From Pseudomonadota bacterium (GTDB taxonomy: Bacteria > Pseudomonadota > Gammaproteobacteria > Steroidobacterales > Steroidobacteraceae), in contig JANXUT010000073.1 in NCBI GenBank assembly GCA_025356075.1, positions 1 to 32,648 on the forward strand: a stretch of 32,648 bases of DNA, given 5' to 3'. The notes under the pieces were generated by a model. The model saw only the letters and a list, made by a program, of their open reading frames with translations, did no database searches and had not been told where the DNA came from. This document shows positions 1-7,316 of the stretch, piece by piece (position 1 is the first letter of the stretch; every line of letters begins with the position of its first letter). The position numbers and the translations under genes are program-made.

Positions 1-30
1 CGAGTGCTGATCGCGCAGGGCGGCCACTAA
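1..30 (+). CDS. C-terminal tail of a gene that begins outside the window
   Basis: The frame from base 1 reads RVLIAQGGH and stops at TAA (28-30). A strong hairpin begins seven bases later, which is the arrangement expected at the end of a transcription unit. Nine residues are too few to name the protein. The frame could also be open by chance. Confidence 0.35.
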   Translation, partial: RVLIAQGGH

Positions 31-36
31 AACGAC

Positions 37-59
37 GACGCCCCGGAAGGCGGGGCGTC
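37..59 (+). terminator. Hairpin, probable terminator of the upstream gene
   Basis: A perfect 9-bp stem (GACGCCCCG, 37-45, with CGGGGCGTC, 51-59) encloses the 5-base loop GAAGG. It lies 7 bases after the stop of the upstream reading frame. The following bases (TGTCGATTGTA) are only weakly T-rich, so termination may be inefficient. Confidence 0.5.
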
Positions 60-108
60 TGTCGATTGTACGCCTTCGGCATTTTTGGCGCTGGCGCACA
101 CTTGGGCC

Positions 109-405
109 ATGAACAAGCAACCCGAGCAATCGAAGCCGGTCAGCCTCAGCCAGAATCACCCGGACTGGGCCGACCCCGCGTGGGGCCAGCAGCTGGCCGA
201 CAATCTCAACCGCAACGTCCTGGCGAGCGCAATCAGGCGCGACCCAGGTCCCGATTGGTCGTTCTGGACGATGGGCGAAAAGACGTTCGCAGTCTCGCCG
301 GACCGTCGCGAAGCGCGTCGGCTCGAAGCGGACGGGTACTGGAACATCCACGTGCTCGCCTACGTGCTCGCGAACGCTACCGTCATTCAAGACGAGCGGA
401 AATGA
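109..405 (+). CDS. Small hypothetical protein (98 aa)
   Basis: I do not recognise this protein. It is soluble-looking, with no membrane segment or signal peptide. Its composition is mixed and fairly rich in Trp and Asn (DWADPAWGQQLADNLNRN, then DWSFWTMGEK), unlike the Arg/Ala/Pro-rich translations of shadow frames in this GC-rich DNA. The ATG at 109 was chosen because protein-like sequence begins there; the same frame is open back to an ATG at 85. Neither start has a clear Shine-Dalgarno sequence. The stop TGA overlaps the ATG of the next reading frame (ATGA, 402-405), suggesting that the two were once coupled. It lies in a decayed accessory region, so it may not be functional. Confidence 0.4.
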   Translation: MNKQPEQSKPVSLSQNHPDWADPAWGQQLADNLNRNVLASAIRRDPGPDWSFWTMGEKTFAVSPDRREARRLEADGYWNIHVLAYVLANATVIQDERK

Positions 406-626
406 CGGATCGGTTCCGCTCTCGGTTCGAGCCGATCGGGCTGACCGCGATTATTTCGGTGCTTGCCGGCTGCGCCGCGTCTCCGACGATCTAGCCGGCG
501 GCGACAAGTCGGTCATATTTCGAGCACGCAGCCTACAAGGGCAGCACGGCGACGATTCGGGACGCGACTCCGGGCGCGACTGAGTACCGCGTCTTCCGTC
601 ACAGACGCGCTTATGTGCCGAGGCAT
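402..626 (+). pseudogene. Lipoprotein gene interrupted by an in-frame TAG after the lipobox
   Basis: The frame from ATG 402 gives a 30-residue peptide with a hydrophobic segment and a lipobox, VLAGC, then stops at TAG (492-494). Reading on in the same frame gives more protein-like sequence: YFEHAAYKGSTATIRD, then TEYRVFRH, ending near base 610. This looks like the start of a mature periplasmic domain. The simplest reading is a small outer-membrane or periplasmic lipoprotein gene disabled by an amber stop and then decayed or replaced downstream. Beyond about 626 the better signal is on the opposite strand. A genuine 30-residue lipopeptide of the entericidin type is an alternative. Confidence 0.4.
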
Positions 627-965
627 GGGCCACCGTTGCTGAATAAGCTTGATGAGAGGGTCGCGAGGACTGCGCCATTCAGCGTCCGACAGTCCGCTTT
701 CAAGGCCGCGGGCAAGAGTGCGAAATCGATGTCGGTCCGTCGTCGAAAACCTTTCCGCGCACGGAAGGGTTTTCCCTCGACCCCCAACACAGGCGTCTGC
801 ATCGCCAAGCAATTGCCCGATTCTCGCCTCGACACGACGTTGTGCGCCGAGCATCGGACCATTGAGATCCTTGCCACGTAGATAGGCTTCGAGCGCCGCC
901 TGGGCGAGATCCTGCGGGCGATGGCGGCGAATGGGGAGCGGCAGCGGTCTGGCGACAACCAGCAT
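513..965 (-). pseudogene. Phage/plasmid-type protein fragment (RxxxRIGQLLG ... DRHRFR family)
   Basis: The minus strand is open for 150 codons. Its middle reads RRVEARIGQLLGDAD, then FSTTDRHRFRTLA, then SPRDPLIKLIQQRW. This order (charged helix with R-x-G-[EQ]-L-L, glycine-rich linker, D-R-H-[KR]-F-R-x-L-A, and a final K-L-I segment) is what I know from ParB-like or helix-turn-helix-linked proteins of phages and plasmids, where it often sits beside adenine methyltransferases. The first roughly 28 residues lie antisense to another fragment of the same family (882-1151, +). The last 30 residues look random. I treat it as a relic rather than an intact gene. Base-by-base function cannot be inferred. 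Confidence 0.4.
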
Positions 966-1151
966 TCAGGTGGTAGCGCCACGCGACTAGCTGACCTCGG
1001 CATCCCGAAAGACCGCGCCTCACGCGCGATGCAGCTGGCTGACGTGCCGCAGGCGGAATTCGACGCCGCGGCCGAGACGGTGGTCTACCGCAAGCCCGCT
1101 TACCCGCCCGACGACTACTTGGGAATGCCGGCGGCGCTCCGGCAGTCCTGA
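882..1151 (+). pseudogene. Fragment of the same phage/plasmid protein family, opposite orientation
   Basis: From just after a TAG at 879-881 the frame reads FERRLGEILRAMAANG, a Gly/Ser/Asn-rich linker, then RLADLGIPKDRASRAMQLADVP and QAEFDAAAE. This matches the pattern of phage/plasmid proteins with RRxGExL, linker, L-x-x-LG-[IV]-x-[KR]-x-x-S-[SR], and VP-x-x-x-F-x-x-x. An in-frame ATG occurs at 921, but the family pattern starts upstream of it. The N-terminus is therefore missing and the gene is 5'-truncated. Its last 25 residues (KPAYPPDDYLGMPAALRQS) follow without an obvious break. It runs antisense to the start of the preceding fragment. Confidence 0.45.
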
Positions 1152-1303
1152 TCGGCAGGCCGTCGATTCGGCGGCTCGCCGTGTTTCCGTTTCTGTTTCC
1201 ACTTCAGCCGTAACGAGCCGTATCCAGGCGTATCTCATCCGGTTGCGTGAGCACCCAAGACGCTGATTTCGTTACATCTCGCTACGACTGGTTACGTGAT
1301 CGG

Positions 1304-1352
1304 TCGGCCTGCAAATCCGTGTACGCCGGTTCGATTCCGGCCGACGCCTCCA
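1304..1352 (+). repeat. Isolated 3' part of a tRNA-Cys(GCA) gene, probable attachment-site remnant
   Basis: The sequence holds the 3' half of a tRNA: an anticodon loop CTGCAAA (1309-1315, anticodon GCA), a perfect T arm (GCCGG 1325-1329, loop TTCGATT, CCGGC 1337-1341), the acceptor strand CGACGCC (1342-1348), discriminator T and an encoded CCA (1350-1352). The partner acceptor strand GGCGTCG is absent upstream, and two anticodon-stem pairs are broken, so it cannot be a working tRNA. Integrases that insert into the 3' end of tRNA genes leave such a duplicated 3' piece at the far end of the element. If so, the element lay to the left and the intact tRNA is outside this window. Confidence 0.6.
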
Positions 1353-2086
1353 TCCACCGGCTGCCTCGTCACCTGACTCGCCAGGCGCTCGGATTCCGCC
1401 GGTGCGCCCCACCTGAGTACTCGCCCACGTCCCTCAACAGCGGGCCCCGCTGCAGCGAGGTTCGCCGGAGCCGAAACCCGCGTCACTGCCACGGCGAACG
1501 CGCCGCCGCGATTTGCTCCCGCGGTTGGCCCGGGAGCATCCCCTACGCCAACGAGGCGGCCAGGGGCAGGGAGTGTCCCAAGAGGAACCCGGAGCGCGGA
1601 CTGATAGGGCTGATCCGCAGCACCAAGGCCAACGAGACGCCGGCCAAACGACGAAACGCTGGCGCGCGATACAAGGCCGGCACCCCGCACGGCGGAAAAG
1701 TTTGGCGGGCCTGGGCGCCGGATGCGAAGAGCTGCTCGGCCCGGGACAGTAGCCGGACGAGACGCGAGGGGAATCGAAGGATGCAGTTCCAGTGGTGGCT
1801 CAACATCGCCGGCCAGGTGGCCAACGCTTGCGTTCGCGCGGTGGACGGTGGAGTTGCGCTTCGTGCAGTGGGACGCGGGGCAGTTGGACTCCGGGCCATT
1901 CACCGTTCGGCCGTCGGATTGCCGTTGAAAGTACCGATCGAAATGAGCTAAGTCCGGAGTCGTGCCCTCGCCGCGGCGGCCGGCGGAGCGCCAAGCGGGC
2001 AGGGGCGAGCCAGGGGTACGGTTGGGGTATTAGGTCGGCGGCGGCCCGGATTTGGCGAAGACCGCGCGGAAGATGACACGTTCGGG
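1353..2086. other. About 730 bases with no recognisable gene
   Basis: Several frames are open, as is usual at this GC content, but their translations are Arg/Pro/Gly-rich and show no family motif on either strand. A short stretch in one forward frame near 1830-1910 (VELRFVQWDAGQLDSGPF) looks protein-like, but I cannot place it. I see no tRNA, no inverted repeat of note and no promoter. The region is best read as decayed or non-coding DNA next to the attachment-site remnant. Confidence 0.5.
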
Positions 2087-2410
2087 TCAGCGAATCCTCG
2101 TCGGGCCCTCGCACGGCTCATCGAGGCTTACCCCGCAGTACGGACAGAAATTGACCCGGGCGCGCGTCCCCCAGTGGAAGGCCATTTCGCCGGCCACGTT
2201 CCCGAATCGGACCTTGCACCTCGGACAGCGGATCACGAAGAGATAGGTGACGATCGCGCCGCCGAACAGCAGAAACGCAAAAGGAACGAGCACCAGAGCA
2301 GGACCGTGGTCCTCGGCAAAGATGGCGGAGAGCGGCAACACGAGCCAGCCGCAGAACCCGACCGCGAGGATCATTCGGGTCCGGCGCGTCAGGAAGTCGC
2401 GAATGGTCAT
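2087..2410 (-). CDS. Membrane protein with C-terminal zinc ribbon (107 aa)
   Basis: Two hydrophobic segments (about residues 13-32 and 38-60) are followed by two CxxC pairs, CPRC (62-65) and CPYC (89-92), separated by about 23 residues. That is the layout of a zinc ribbon. The protein is probably anchored in the inner membrane with the metal-binding tail in the cytoplasm. The function is unknown. The start at ATG 2410 (MTIRDFL) was chosen because it directly precedes the first helix; an upstream start at 2467 would add 19 residues of no evident character. Zinc binding is inferred from cysteine spacing alone. Confidence 0.7.
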   Translation of the reverse strand: MTIRDFLTRRTRMILAVGFCGWLVLPLSAIFAEDHGPALVLVPFAFLLFGGAIVTYLFVIRCPRCKVRFGNVAGEMAFHWGTRARVNFCPYCGVSLDEPCEGPTRIR

Positions 2411-2510
2411 CGGCAGGTATCCTACCTGTCCGAGTTCCCGGCAGCGAGACGCCGGACGATCGCGCATTCAAACGGAGCGCGTGCCCCGCGGGTGTCGCGA
2501 ACTCAAAGAG

Positions 2511-2537
2511 CGGACCGCGCCGCGCGGGCGCGGTCCG
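2511..2537 (-). terminator. Terminator of the secreted-protein gene
   Basis: An 11-bp perfect stem (CGGACCGCGCC 2511-2521 with GGCGCGGTCCG 2527-2537) encloses the loop GCGCG. Read on the minus strand it lies 8 bases past the stop codon of the gene ending at 2546 and is followed by CTCTTTGAG. The stem is very stable and the T-run short. Confidence 0.65.
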
Positions 2538-2545
2538 TCCGAACC

Positions 2546-3022
2546 TTACTTCCGGTCGTAGACGAGTACGTCGTCGTACTTGACGCCGTCCGCGCGCGTG
2601 CCCTTCTGCGCGAACGTCAGCGTCTTGCCGTCCTTCGAGGTCGAGCGCTTGCCCGTTCCGACGGTCACTCCGGCCTTCGCCTGCACGCTCGTGACGGTGA
2701 GGTCATCGACGCGGGTGACGGCAACCGTGTCGAAGTCCGGATTGCCGGTCGTGGGCGAGGGCTTGCTGTCGTACTTGAACGTCAGCGTCGCCGTGCTTTC
2801 CTTGCCGGCCGCGGTCGTCGTCACGGTGGTGAGCGTAATGCCCTTGTCCGACTCGGTGTAGGTGCGCGTCTGGGCCTTGAGCGCGGGTCCCGGCGAGAAT
2901 GTCGACTTCGCGACATTGAGCTTCCACGTGCCGACGACAGGATCCGGTGCCGCCGCGAACGCGGTCGCAGCGCCCAGGGCGAGCACGGCGCCGATCGCGA
3001 TCTTCTTGATGATTGACTGCAT
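2546..3022 (-). CDS. Secreted small beta-rich protein of unknown function (158 aa)
   Basis: The first 23 residues form a typical Sec signal peptide (KK, hydrophobic core, AFA cleavage site), so the protein is exported to the periplasm. The mature part begins PDPVVGTWKLN and is rich in Thr, Val and Lys, with alternating polar and hydrophobic residues. This suggests a small beta-barrel or lipocalin-like fold, since GTWKLN-type openings are common in lipocalin-like secreted proteins. There are no cysteines and no catalytic motif. The start at ATG 3022 is supported by GAGGGG 5 bases upstream. A strong terminator follows. The fold is an inference from composition. Confidence 0.75.
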   Translation of the reverse strand: MQSIIKKIAIGAVLALGAATAFAAAPDPVVGTWKLNVAKSTFSPGPALKAQTRTYTESDKGITLTTVTTTAAGKESTATLTFKYDSKPSPTTGNPDFDTVAVTRVDDLTVTSVQAKAGVTVGTGKRSTSKDGKTLTFAQKGTRADGVKYDDVLVYDRK

Positions 3023-3337
3023 AAAAATCCCCTCATGAAAACTGGTGATTGCGCGCCTTCTGACCGAGGTCGCGTTCTCGTGACGCCCACTGCGCGGCGC
3101 GCGTCGGAGCATGCGCGCGACTCGGGCGATCCGCAATTGGACTTCCGCCGCGCGCCGCCGAACCGCGTCCGCCGGCGGACGCCGCGAGTCACACGCGCGA
3201 GGCGCCAGGCGACCGCCTTGCTTCCGCGGGGGCCCGGGCGCGAGGGGGGGGGCGGGGAAGATGCTCGGGGGCGATGGTCCGGCGCTCTGTGCTCTAACGC
3301 GCTTATGATTGCCGGGGCAACGGAGCGGGCACGAGCG
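3023..3337. other. Divergent intergenic region
   Basis: These 315 bases separate the secreted-protein gene (-) from the RDD gene (+) and should carry promoters for both. The sequence is very GC-rich, with a run of G near 3243-3256. A possible -10 element TATGAT lies at 3304-3309, about 28 bases before the RDD start, but I see no convincing -35 partner. Confidence 0.4.
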
Positions 3338-4084
3338 ATGGATCGCGACGAGTTCACGATAGCGAGTGCGACGGGAGTCGAGGTAAAGCTCGACGTTGCC
3401 GGAGCGGGCAGCCGCGCCTATGCGTTCATCATCGACTTCCACATCCGCCTGATCCTCGCCATCGCGTGGTTCGTGGCATTTGCGCTCCTCAGCATCGGCC
3501 ACGTATTTCCGCCGCCGAAGAGCCACGACACGCCAACGACGTACATCCTTGCGGCGATCCTGCCGGCGCTCGCGATCTACTTCCTCTACCACCCCGTCGC
3601 CGAGGTGCTGATGCGGGGCCGCACGCCCGGCAAGCGCACCGCGAAGGTGCGGCTAGTGACGACGAGCGGCGCGACGCCCTCGACCGGAGCGATCCTGATT
3701 CGAAATCTGTTCCGGCTGGTCGACTCGCTGCCGGCCCTCTACGTGGTTGGCCTCGCCTGCACGCTCGTGACCGCCCGCAACGTGCGTATCGGCGACCTGG
3801 CCGCGGGCACGATGCTGGTGCACGATCGCACCGATGCGCTCGCCGCACTCGTCGCGCTCGGCTCCCTCGCCGGGCAGACGAAGCTCGACACGGCGGCGCT
3901 CGAGGTCGCGCGCGACCTGCTCGAGCGCTGGCGCACGCTCGAGGACTCGCACCGGGCGATGCTGGCACGGGCGCTGCTCCGGCGAATCGACCCGGGCGCG
4001 GATCGCCTCTCGCTCGAGATGACCGACGCCCCGGATCTGCGCGCCCGGATCGAGTCGATCCTGCGCGGCGAGGCGGCCCAGTGA
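3338..4084 (+). CDS. RDD-family membrane protein (248 aa)
   Basis: The N-terminal half carries the RDD signature: an Arg-containing start of helix 1 (SRAYAFIIDFHIRL, with Arg and Asp), two to three transmembrane segments, and RTPGKRTAKVRLV after the second helix. A cytoplasmic, charged C-terminal tail of about 90 residues follows. RDD proteins are integral inner-membrane proteins of mostly unknown role, some linked to ion or solute transport. The start at ATG 3338 (MDRDEFTIASATG) is where homologue-like sequence begins; the frame is open far upstream but that part is low-complexity. The stop overlaps the GTG of the SpoIIM-like gene by 4 bp (GTGA), so the two are co-translated. This pairing commonly accompanies MoxR/DUF58 clusters, as here. 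Confidence 0.85.
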   Translation: MDRDEFTIASATGVEVKLDVAGAGSRAYAFIIDFHIRLILAIAWFVAFALLSIGHVFPPPKSHDTPTTYILAAILPALAIYFLYHPVAEVLMRGRTPGKRTAKVRLVTTSGATPSTGAILIRNLFRLVDSLPALYVVGLACTLVTARNVRIGDLAAGTMLVHDRTDALAALVALGSLAGQTKLDTAALEVARDLLERWRTLEDSHRAMLARALLRRIDPGADRLSLEMTDAPDLRARIESILRGEAAQ

Positions 4085-5058
4085 GCGAGGCGAGCGGTAC
4101 CCGCGGCTGGCTCGCGGCCCGCGCGCCGGTGTGGCGCACGCTCGGGCAGATCGCGGCCAAGACCAGGCGCAGCCGCAACCTCTCGGTCGAGGGCGCCCAG
4201 GAGCTGCTCGACGGCTACCGCAGCCTCGCGCGCGACCTCGCAACCGCCCGTCGCACGCTCGGCGGCAGCGTCGTCACCAACGCGCTCGAGGGTGTGTACG
4301 GGTCCTTCCACGCGCTCATCGACCGCCCGCCACGAAACTCCGGGGCGGCGGTGCTGCGCCTTTTGCGCACCGAAGCCCCCGCCGTGATGCGATCGCTCAG
4401 CGCACCGCTGCTCGGAGTCACGGCGCTGTTCGTGTTGAGCGCCTGCGCCGGCTGGTGGCTCATCGCAACGTTCCCCGAACTCGTCGGGCTCATCGCCAGC
4501 GAGGAAATGGTCACCAAGGTTGAGCACGGCGAGCTGTGGACCGACGGGCTCCTCAACATCACGCCGTCCTCGGTGCTGTCGATCCGGATCTTCTCGAACA
4601 ACATCGCGGTGTCGATCGCGGCCGTCTGCTTCGGGATCTTCTACGGTCTCGGCACCTTCTACCTGATCGCACTCAACGGCCTGATGCTCGGCGCCGCCTT
4701 CGCCTTCACTCACCAGTACGGCATGGCCGGCGCGCTGTTCAAGTTCGTCGTCGCGCACGGGACGGTCGAGCTGTCGGTGATCTGCATCGCCGGCGCCGCA
4801 GGACTGTCACTCGGCGAATCGCTCGCGCGCCCGAAGCTCGCGAGCCGCCTCGAGAGCTTCCAGCAGCGCGTCGCGCAGCTGGCGAAGCTCTTGCCGCTCC
4901 TGGGCGCGCTCCTCATCGTCTGCGGCCTCATCGAGGGCTACGTTTCGCCGGACCCGAGTTTTCCGCTCGCCAGCCGCCTCGTCATCGGCGCGTGCTACTT
5001 CCTCGTCATGCTCGCCGCGCTCAGCGGTCGGCTGTTCGGCGCCGGCCGCGCGGCCTGA
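4081..5058 (+). CDS. Stage II sporulation protein M (SpoIIM)-like membrane protein (325 aa)
   Basis: A soluble N-terminal stretch of about 100 residues precedes a membrane domain with several helices. These include FVLSACAGWWLI, IRIFSNNIAVSIAAVCFGIFYGLGTFYLIALNGLMLG (the SpoIIM core, with its N-N-I and G-x-G-T pattern) and a VVAHGTVELSVICIAGAAG segment. In Bacillus SpoIIM works in engulfment, but in Gram-negative bacteria the family occurs outside sporulation, next to RDD and MoxR genes, with unknown function. The GTG start at 4081 overlaps the RDD stop. The TGA stop (5056-5058) directly abuts the DUF58 stop on the other strand (TGATCA), so transcription is convergent. Confidence 0.85.
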   Translation: MSEASGTRGWLAARAPVWRTLGQIAAKTRRSRNLSVEGAQELLDGYRSLARDLATARRTLGGSVVTNALEGVYGSFHALIDRPPRNSGAAVLRLLRTEAPAVMRSLSAPLLGVTALFVLSACAGWWLIATFPELVGLIASEEMVTKVEHGELWTDGLLNITPSSVLSIRIFSNNIAVSIAAVCFGIFYGLGTFYLIALNGLMLGAAFAFTHQYGMAGALFKFVVAHGTVELSVICIAGAAGLSLGESLARPKLASRLESFQQRVAQLAKLLPLLGALLIVCGLIEGYVSPDPSFPLASRLVIGACYFLVMLAALSGRLFGAGRAA

Positions 5059-6357
5059 TCAGACACGCCGTTCGCGCCGAAAGCGCGCGTAGGCTTCGAA
5101 CACCTCCGCCTCGAGCTGCTCAGGCCGCGCCACGAGCGCGACGACGCCAAGTGCGCCGAGCGCGCCAATGCTGCGCGCCTGGCGCTGGCGGCTTTCCTCC
5201 ACGGCGAGTCCCCGGTACGGATCCAGCCAGTCCCGGGTCGGGACGCGCGCGAAGGCGTCGAGCGCCTCGCTCTTGAGCCCAACGACGAGCGGCAGGTGCA
5301 TCGGACGGAGCAACCGCACGGCGCCCAGCAGTTGACTTCCCGTTGCGGCATCGTCGATTTCGGTCAGCAGGATCACGAGGCACCGGCGTCGCACGAGCGA
5401 GCGGATGCGGGCGGCGGCGTGCATGGGATTCGAATCAGTCGGCTGCGTCTCAAGCGAGCTCAGCAGCGCCCGGATGCGACGCACGGCCGTCATGCCGCGC
5501 CCCGGCGGCAGCGCCGCGAGCGGCCGGTCGCCGTAGATCACGAGGCCAACCCGATCGTCGAGGGCGGTCGCACGCTCGGCGAGCCGCGCGGTCAAATTGA
5601 CGTAGTGACCGAGCCGGTCGAGGTCGCCGCACCAGATCGAGCTGCTGCGGCCGACGTCGATGCCAACCACGATTTCGAGGTGCTGGTCCTCCGAGAAATC
5701 GCGGGCGATCAGGCGGCGGACACGCGCGGATGCCTTCCAATCGATAGAGCGCAGCGCATCGCCGGCAGCGTACGGGCGCAGCTGCAGCACCTCCCCGCCG
5801 GAGCCGCGCCGCTGGCTCGCGCGTTCACCGATCCGCTCGGCGCCGCGCAGTCCCGCCGCATCGCCGAGGAGGTCGGGCTCGACGGCGATCGCGGCAGGGT
5901 CCGACAACGACTGACGCCACCAGGCGAGCTTGAGAGGACCGGCGATGCGCGCGCGCATCGGCGGCCAAACGCGCGGGCCGAGGCGTCGCGCCACAGCCCG
6001 CAGCGGCAGCCGAATCCGTTGCTCCGGCTCAAGACCGCCCCGCGCGAGCTCGCGCCGGCACGCGACGCCTGCCGGGGCATCCGGCGCCAGTTCGAACTCG
6101 AGGCTGCGACTTCCCGATTGTGCGACCTCGAGCACCACCTCGACCGGTCGCGCGAGGCGCCAGCGCGAGGGCGCGCGAACCGCGAGAGTCACCCGGGCCC
6201 GCCGCGCGAGCAGCGCATCGTAGGCGAGGGCGAGCAGCAGCAGCCCCGCGGGCAGGCACCAGAAGCGCTCGGCACCGGCTATTCCCGACCATTCGCCGAC
6301 GATCGCGCTGAGCGCCGTCAGCACGATCGCGAACAGGGCGTTGCGGCGCAGGCTCAT
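5059..6357 (-). CDS. DUF58 / von Willebrand A-like protein of the MoxR system (432 aa)
   Basis: Two N-terminal membrane segments (about residues 8-27 and 33-50) precede the DUF58 hallmark R-x-Y-x-x-GD-x-x-R-x-IDWK-x-SAR (194-212) and a Rossmann-like vWA domain beginning VVGIDVGRSS (230-239). The MIDAS-type loop reads D-V-G-R-S, with Gly where the canonical DxSxS has Ser, as in many DUF58 proteins. Family members are encoded beside MoxR AAA+ ATPases and are thought to present substrates to them or respond to them in envelope maturation. The gene is last in a five-gene operon and follows moxR by 14 bases. Confidence 0.9.
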   Translation of the reverse strand: MSLRRNALFAIVLTALSAIVGEWSGIAGAERFWCLPAGLLLLALAYDALLARRARVTLAVRAPSRWRLARPVEVVLEVAQSGSRSLEFELAPDAPAGVACRRELARGGLEPEQRIRLPLRAVARRLGPRVWPPMRARIAGPLKLAWWRQSLSDPAAIAVEPDLLGDAAGLRGAERIGERASQRRGSGGEVLQLRPYAAGDALRSIDWKASARVRRLIARDFSEDQHLEIVVGIDVGRSSSIWCGDLDRLGHYVNLTARLAERATALDDRVGLVIYGDRPLAALPPGRGMTAVRRIRALLSSLETQPTDSNPMHAAARIRSLVRRRCLVILLTEIDDAATGSQLLGAVRLLRPMHLPLVVGLKSEALDAFARVPTRDWLDPYRGLAVEESRQRQARSIGALGALGVVALVARPEQLEAEVFEAYARFRRERRV

Positions 6358-6371
6358 CGCGGCGACCGCGC

Positions 6372-7316
6372 TCAGCGCGGCGCGGGGACCTGTTCGATCA
6401 GCGAGGCGACCACGTCCTGCTCGTTGATGCCGCCGAGCAGCGCATCGGGCGCGAGCACCAGCCGGTGCGGCACTATCATGCCGATCACCGCCTTCACATC
6501 GTCAGGCGTGGCGAATTCGGCGCCGTTGAGTCCGGCGACGATGCGGGCGGCGCGCAATACCGCGAGCGCGCCACGGGTCGAAAGGCCGAGGCTGAGCTGC
6601 GGGTGCTCGCGCGAAGCCGTCGCGATCGCGAGCACGTAGCGCAGCAGCTCCTCGGACAAGTGGACCCGCTCGGCCGCCGCCCGCGCATCGCGCAGCGACT
6701 CGGCGGGCAGCGGCGGCGCCTCGGGCGCTACGGCGTGCGCGTGCACGCGGCTGTAGCGCTCAAGCACCGTCACCTCGTCATCGGCCAGCGGGTACTTGAG
6801 GTCGATGCGCAGCATGAACCGATCGAGCTGCGATTCGGGTAGCGGGTAGGTGCCCTCGAAATCGCGCGGGTTCTGCGTCGCAATGACCAGGAACCCGGGC
6901 GGCAGCGGGTACGCTTCGTTGTCGACGGAAACCTGTCGCTCCTCCATCGCCTCGAGCAGCGCCGACTGCGTCTTTGGCCCGGCGCGGTTGATCTCATCGA
7001 ACAGCAGCACATCGGCGAACAGCGGGCCCTGCCGGAACACGAACTCGCCGCGGGAGCTGTCGAACATGTGCACGCCGATGATGTCGGATGGCATCAGGTC
7101 GGCCGTTCCCTGCACGCGCTTGAAGCGCCCGCCGAGTGCGGCGGCGAGCGACTTGCTGAGCAGCGTCTTGCCGAGCCCGGGAACGCCTTGCACCAGCACA
7201 TGGCCGCGTGCGACCACCGCCGTCGTGAGCGCCCGGACGATCGGTTTCATGCCGAATACGGTTTCGCCGATCGTGGCCTGGAGGCGCGCTTCCAGGTCCT
7301 GGAGTGCAGTGGTCAT
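6372..7316 (-). CDS. moxR: MoxR-family AAA+ ATPase (314 aa)
   Basis: The AAA_3 ATPase features are all present: Walker A GVPGLGKT (44-51), Walker B LLFDEIN (104-110), the long MoxR insert AGPKTQSALLEAMEE, sensor 1 IATQNP (145-150) and a C-terminal lid domain. Length is typical. MoxR ATPases act as chaperones that help assemble or activate metal-containing or membrane-bound complexes; the client here is unknown. The ATG at 7316 overlaps the stop of the DUF4350 gene by 4 bp, and DUF58 follows 14 bases downstream. DUF4129-DUF4350-MoxR-DUF58 is therefore one operon on the minus strand. Confidence 0.95.
   Translation of the reverse strand: MTTALQDLEARLQATIGETVFGMKPIVRALTTAVVARGHVLVQGVPGLGKTLLSKSLAAALGGRFKRVQGTADLMPSDIIGVHMFDSSRGEFVFRQGPLFADVLLFDEINRAGPKTQSALLEAMEERQVSVDNEAYPLPPGFLVIATQNPRDFEGTYPLPESQLDRFMLRIDLKYPLADDEVTVLERYSRVHAHAVAPEAPPLPAESLRDARAAAERVHLSEELLRYVLAIATASREHPQLSLGLSTRGALAVLRAARIVAGLNGAEFATPDDVKAVIGMIVPHRLVLAPDALLGGINEQDVVASLIEQVPAPR

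Noticed and set aside
1600-1760. Possible structured RNA (purine-rich, repeated GGC/GCC)
   Set aside because: I compared it with the RNase P RNA core from memory and found no match; no extended helix set could be drawn.
2174-3016. Long plus-strand frame (280 codons)
   Set aside because: It is antisense to the zinc-ribbon and secreted-protein genes, both of which have clear protein features.
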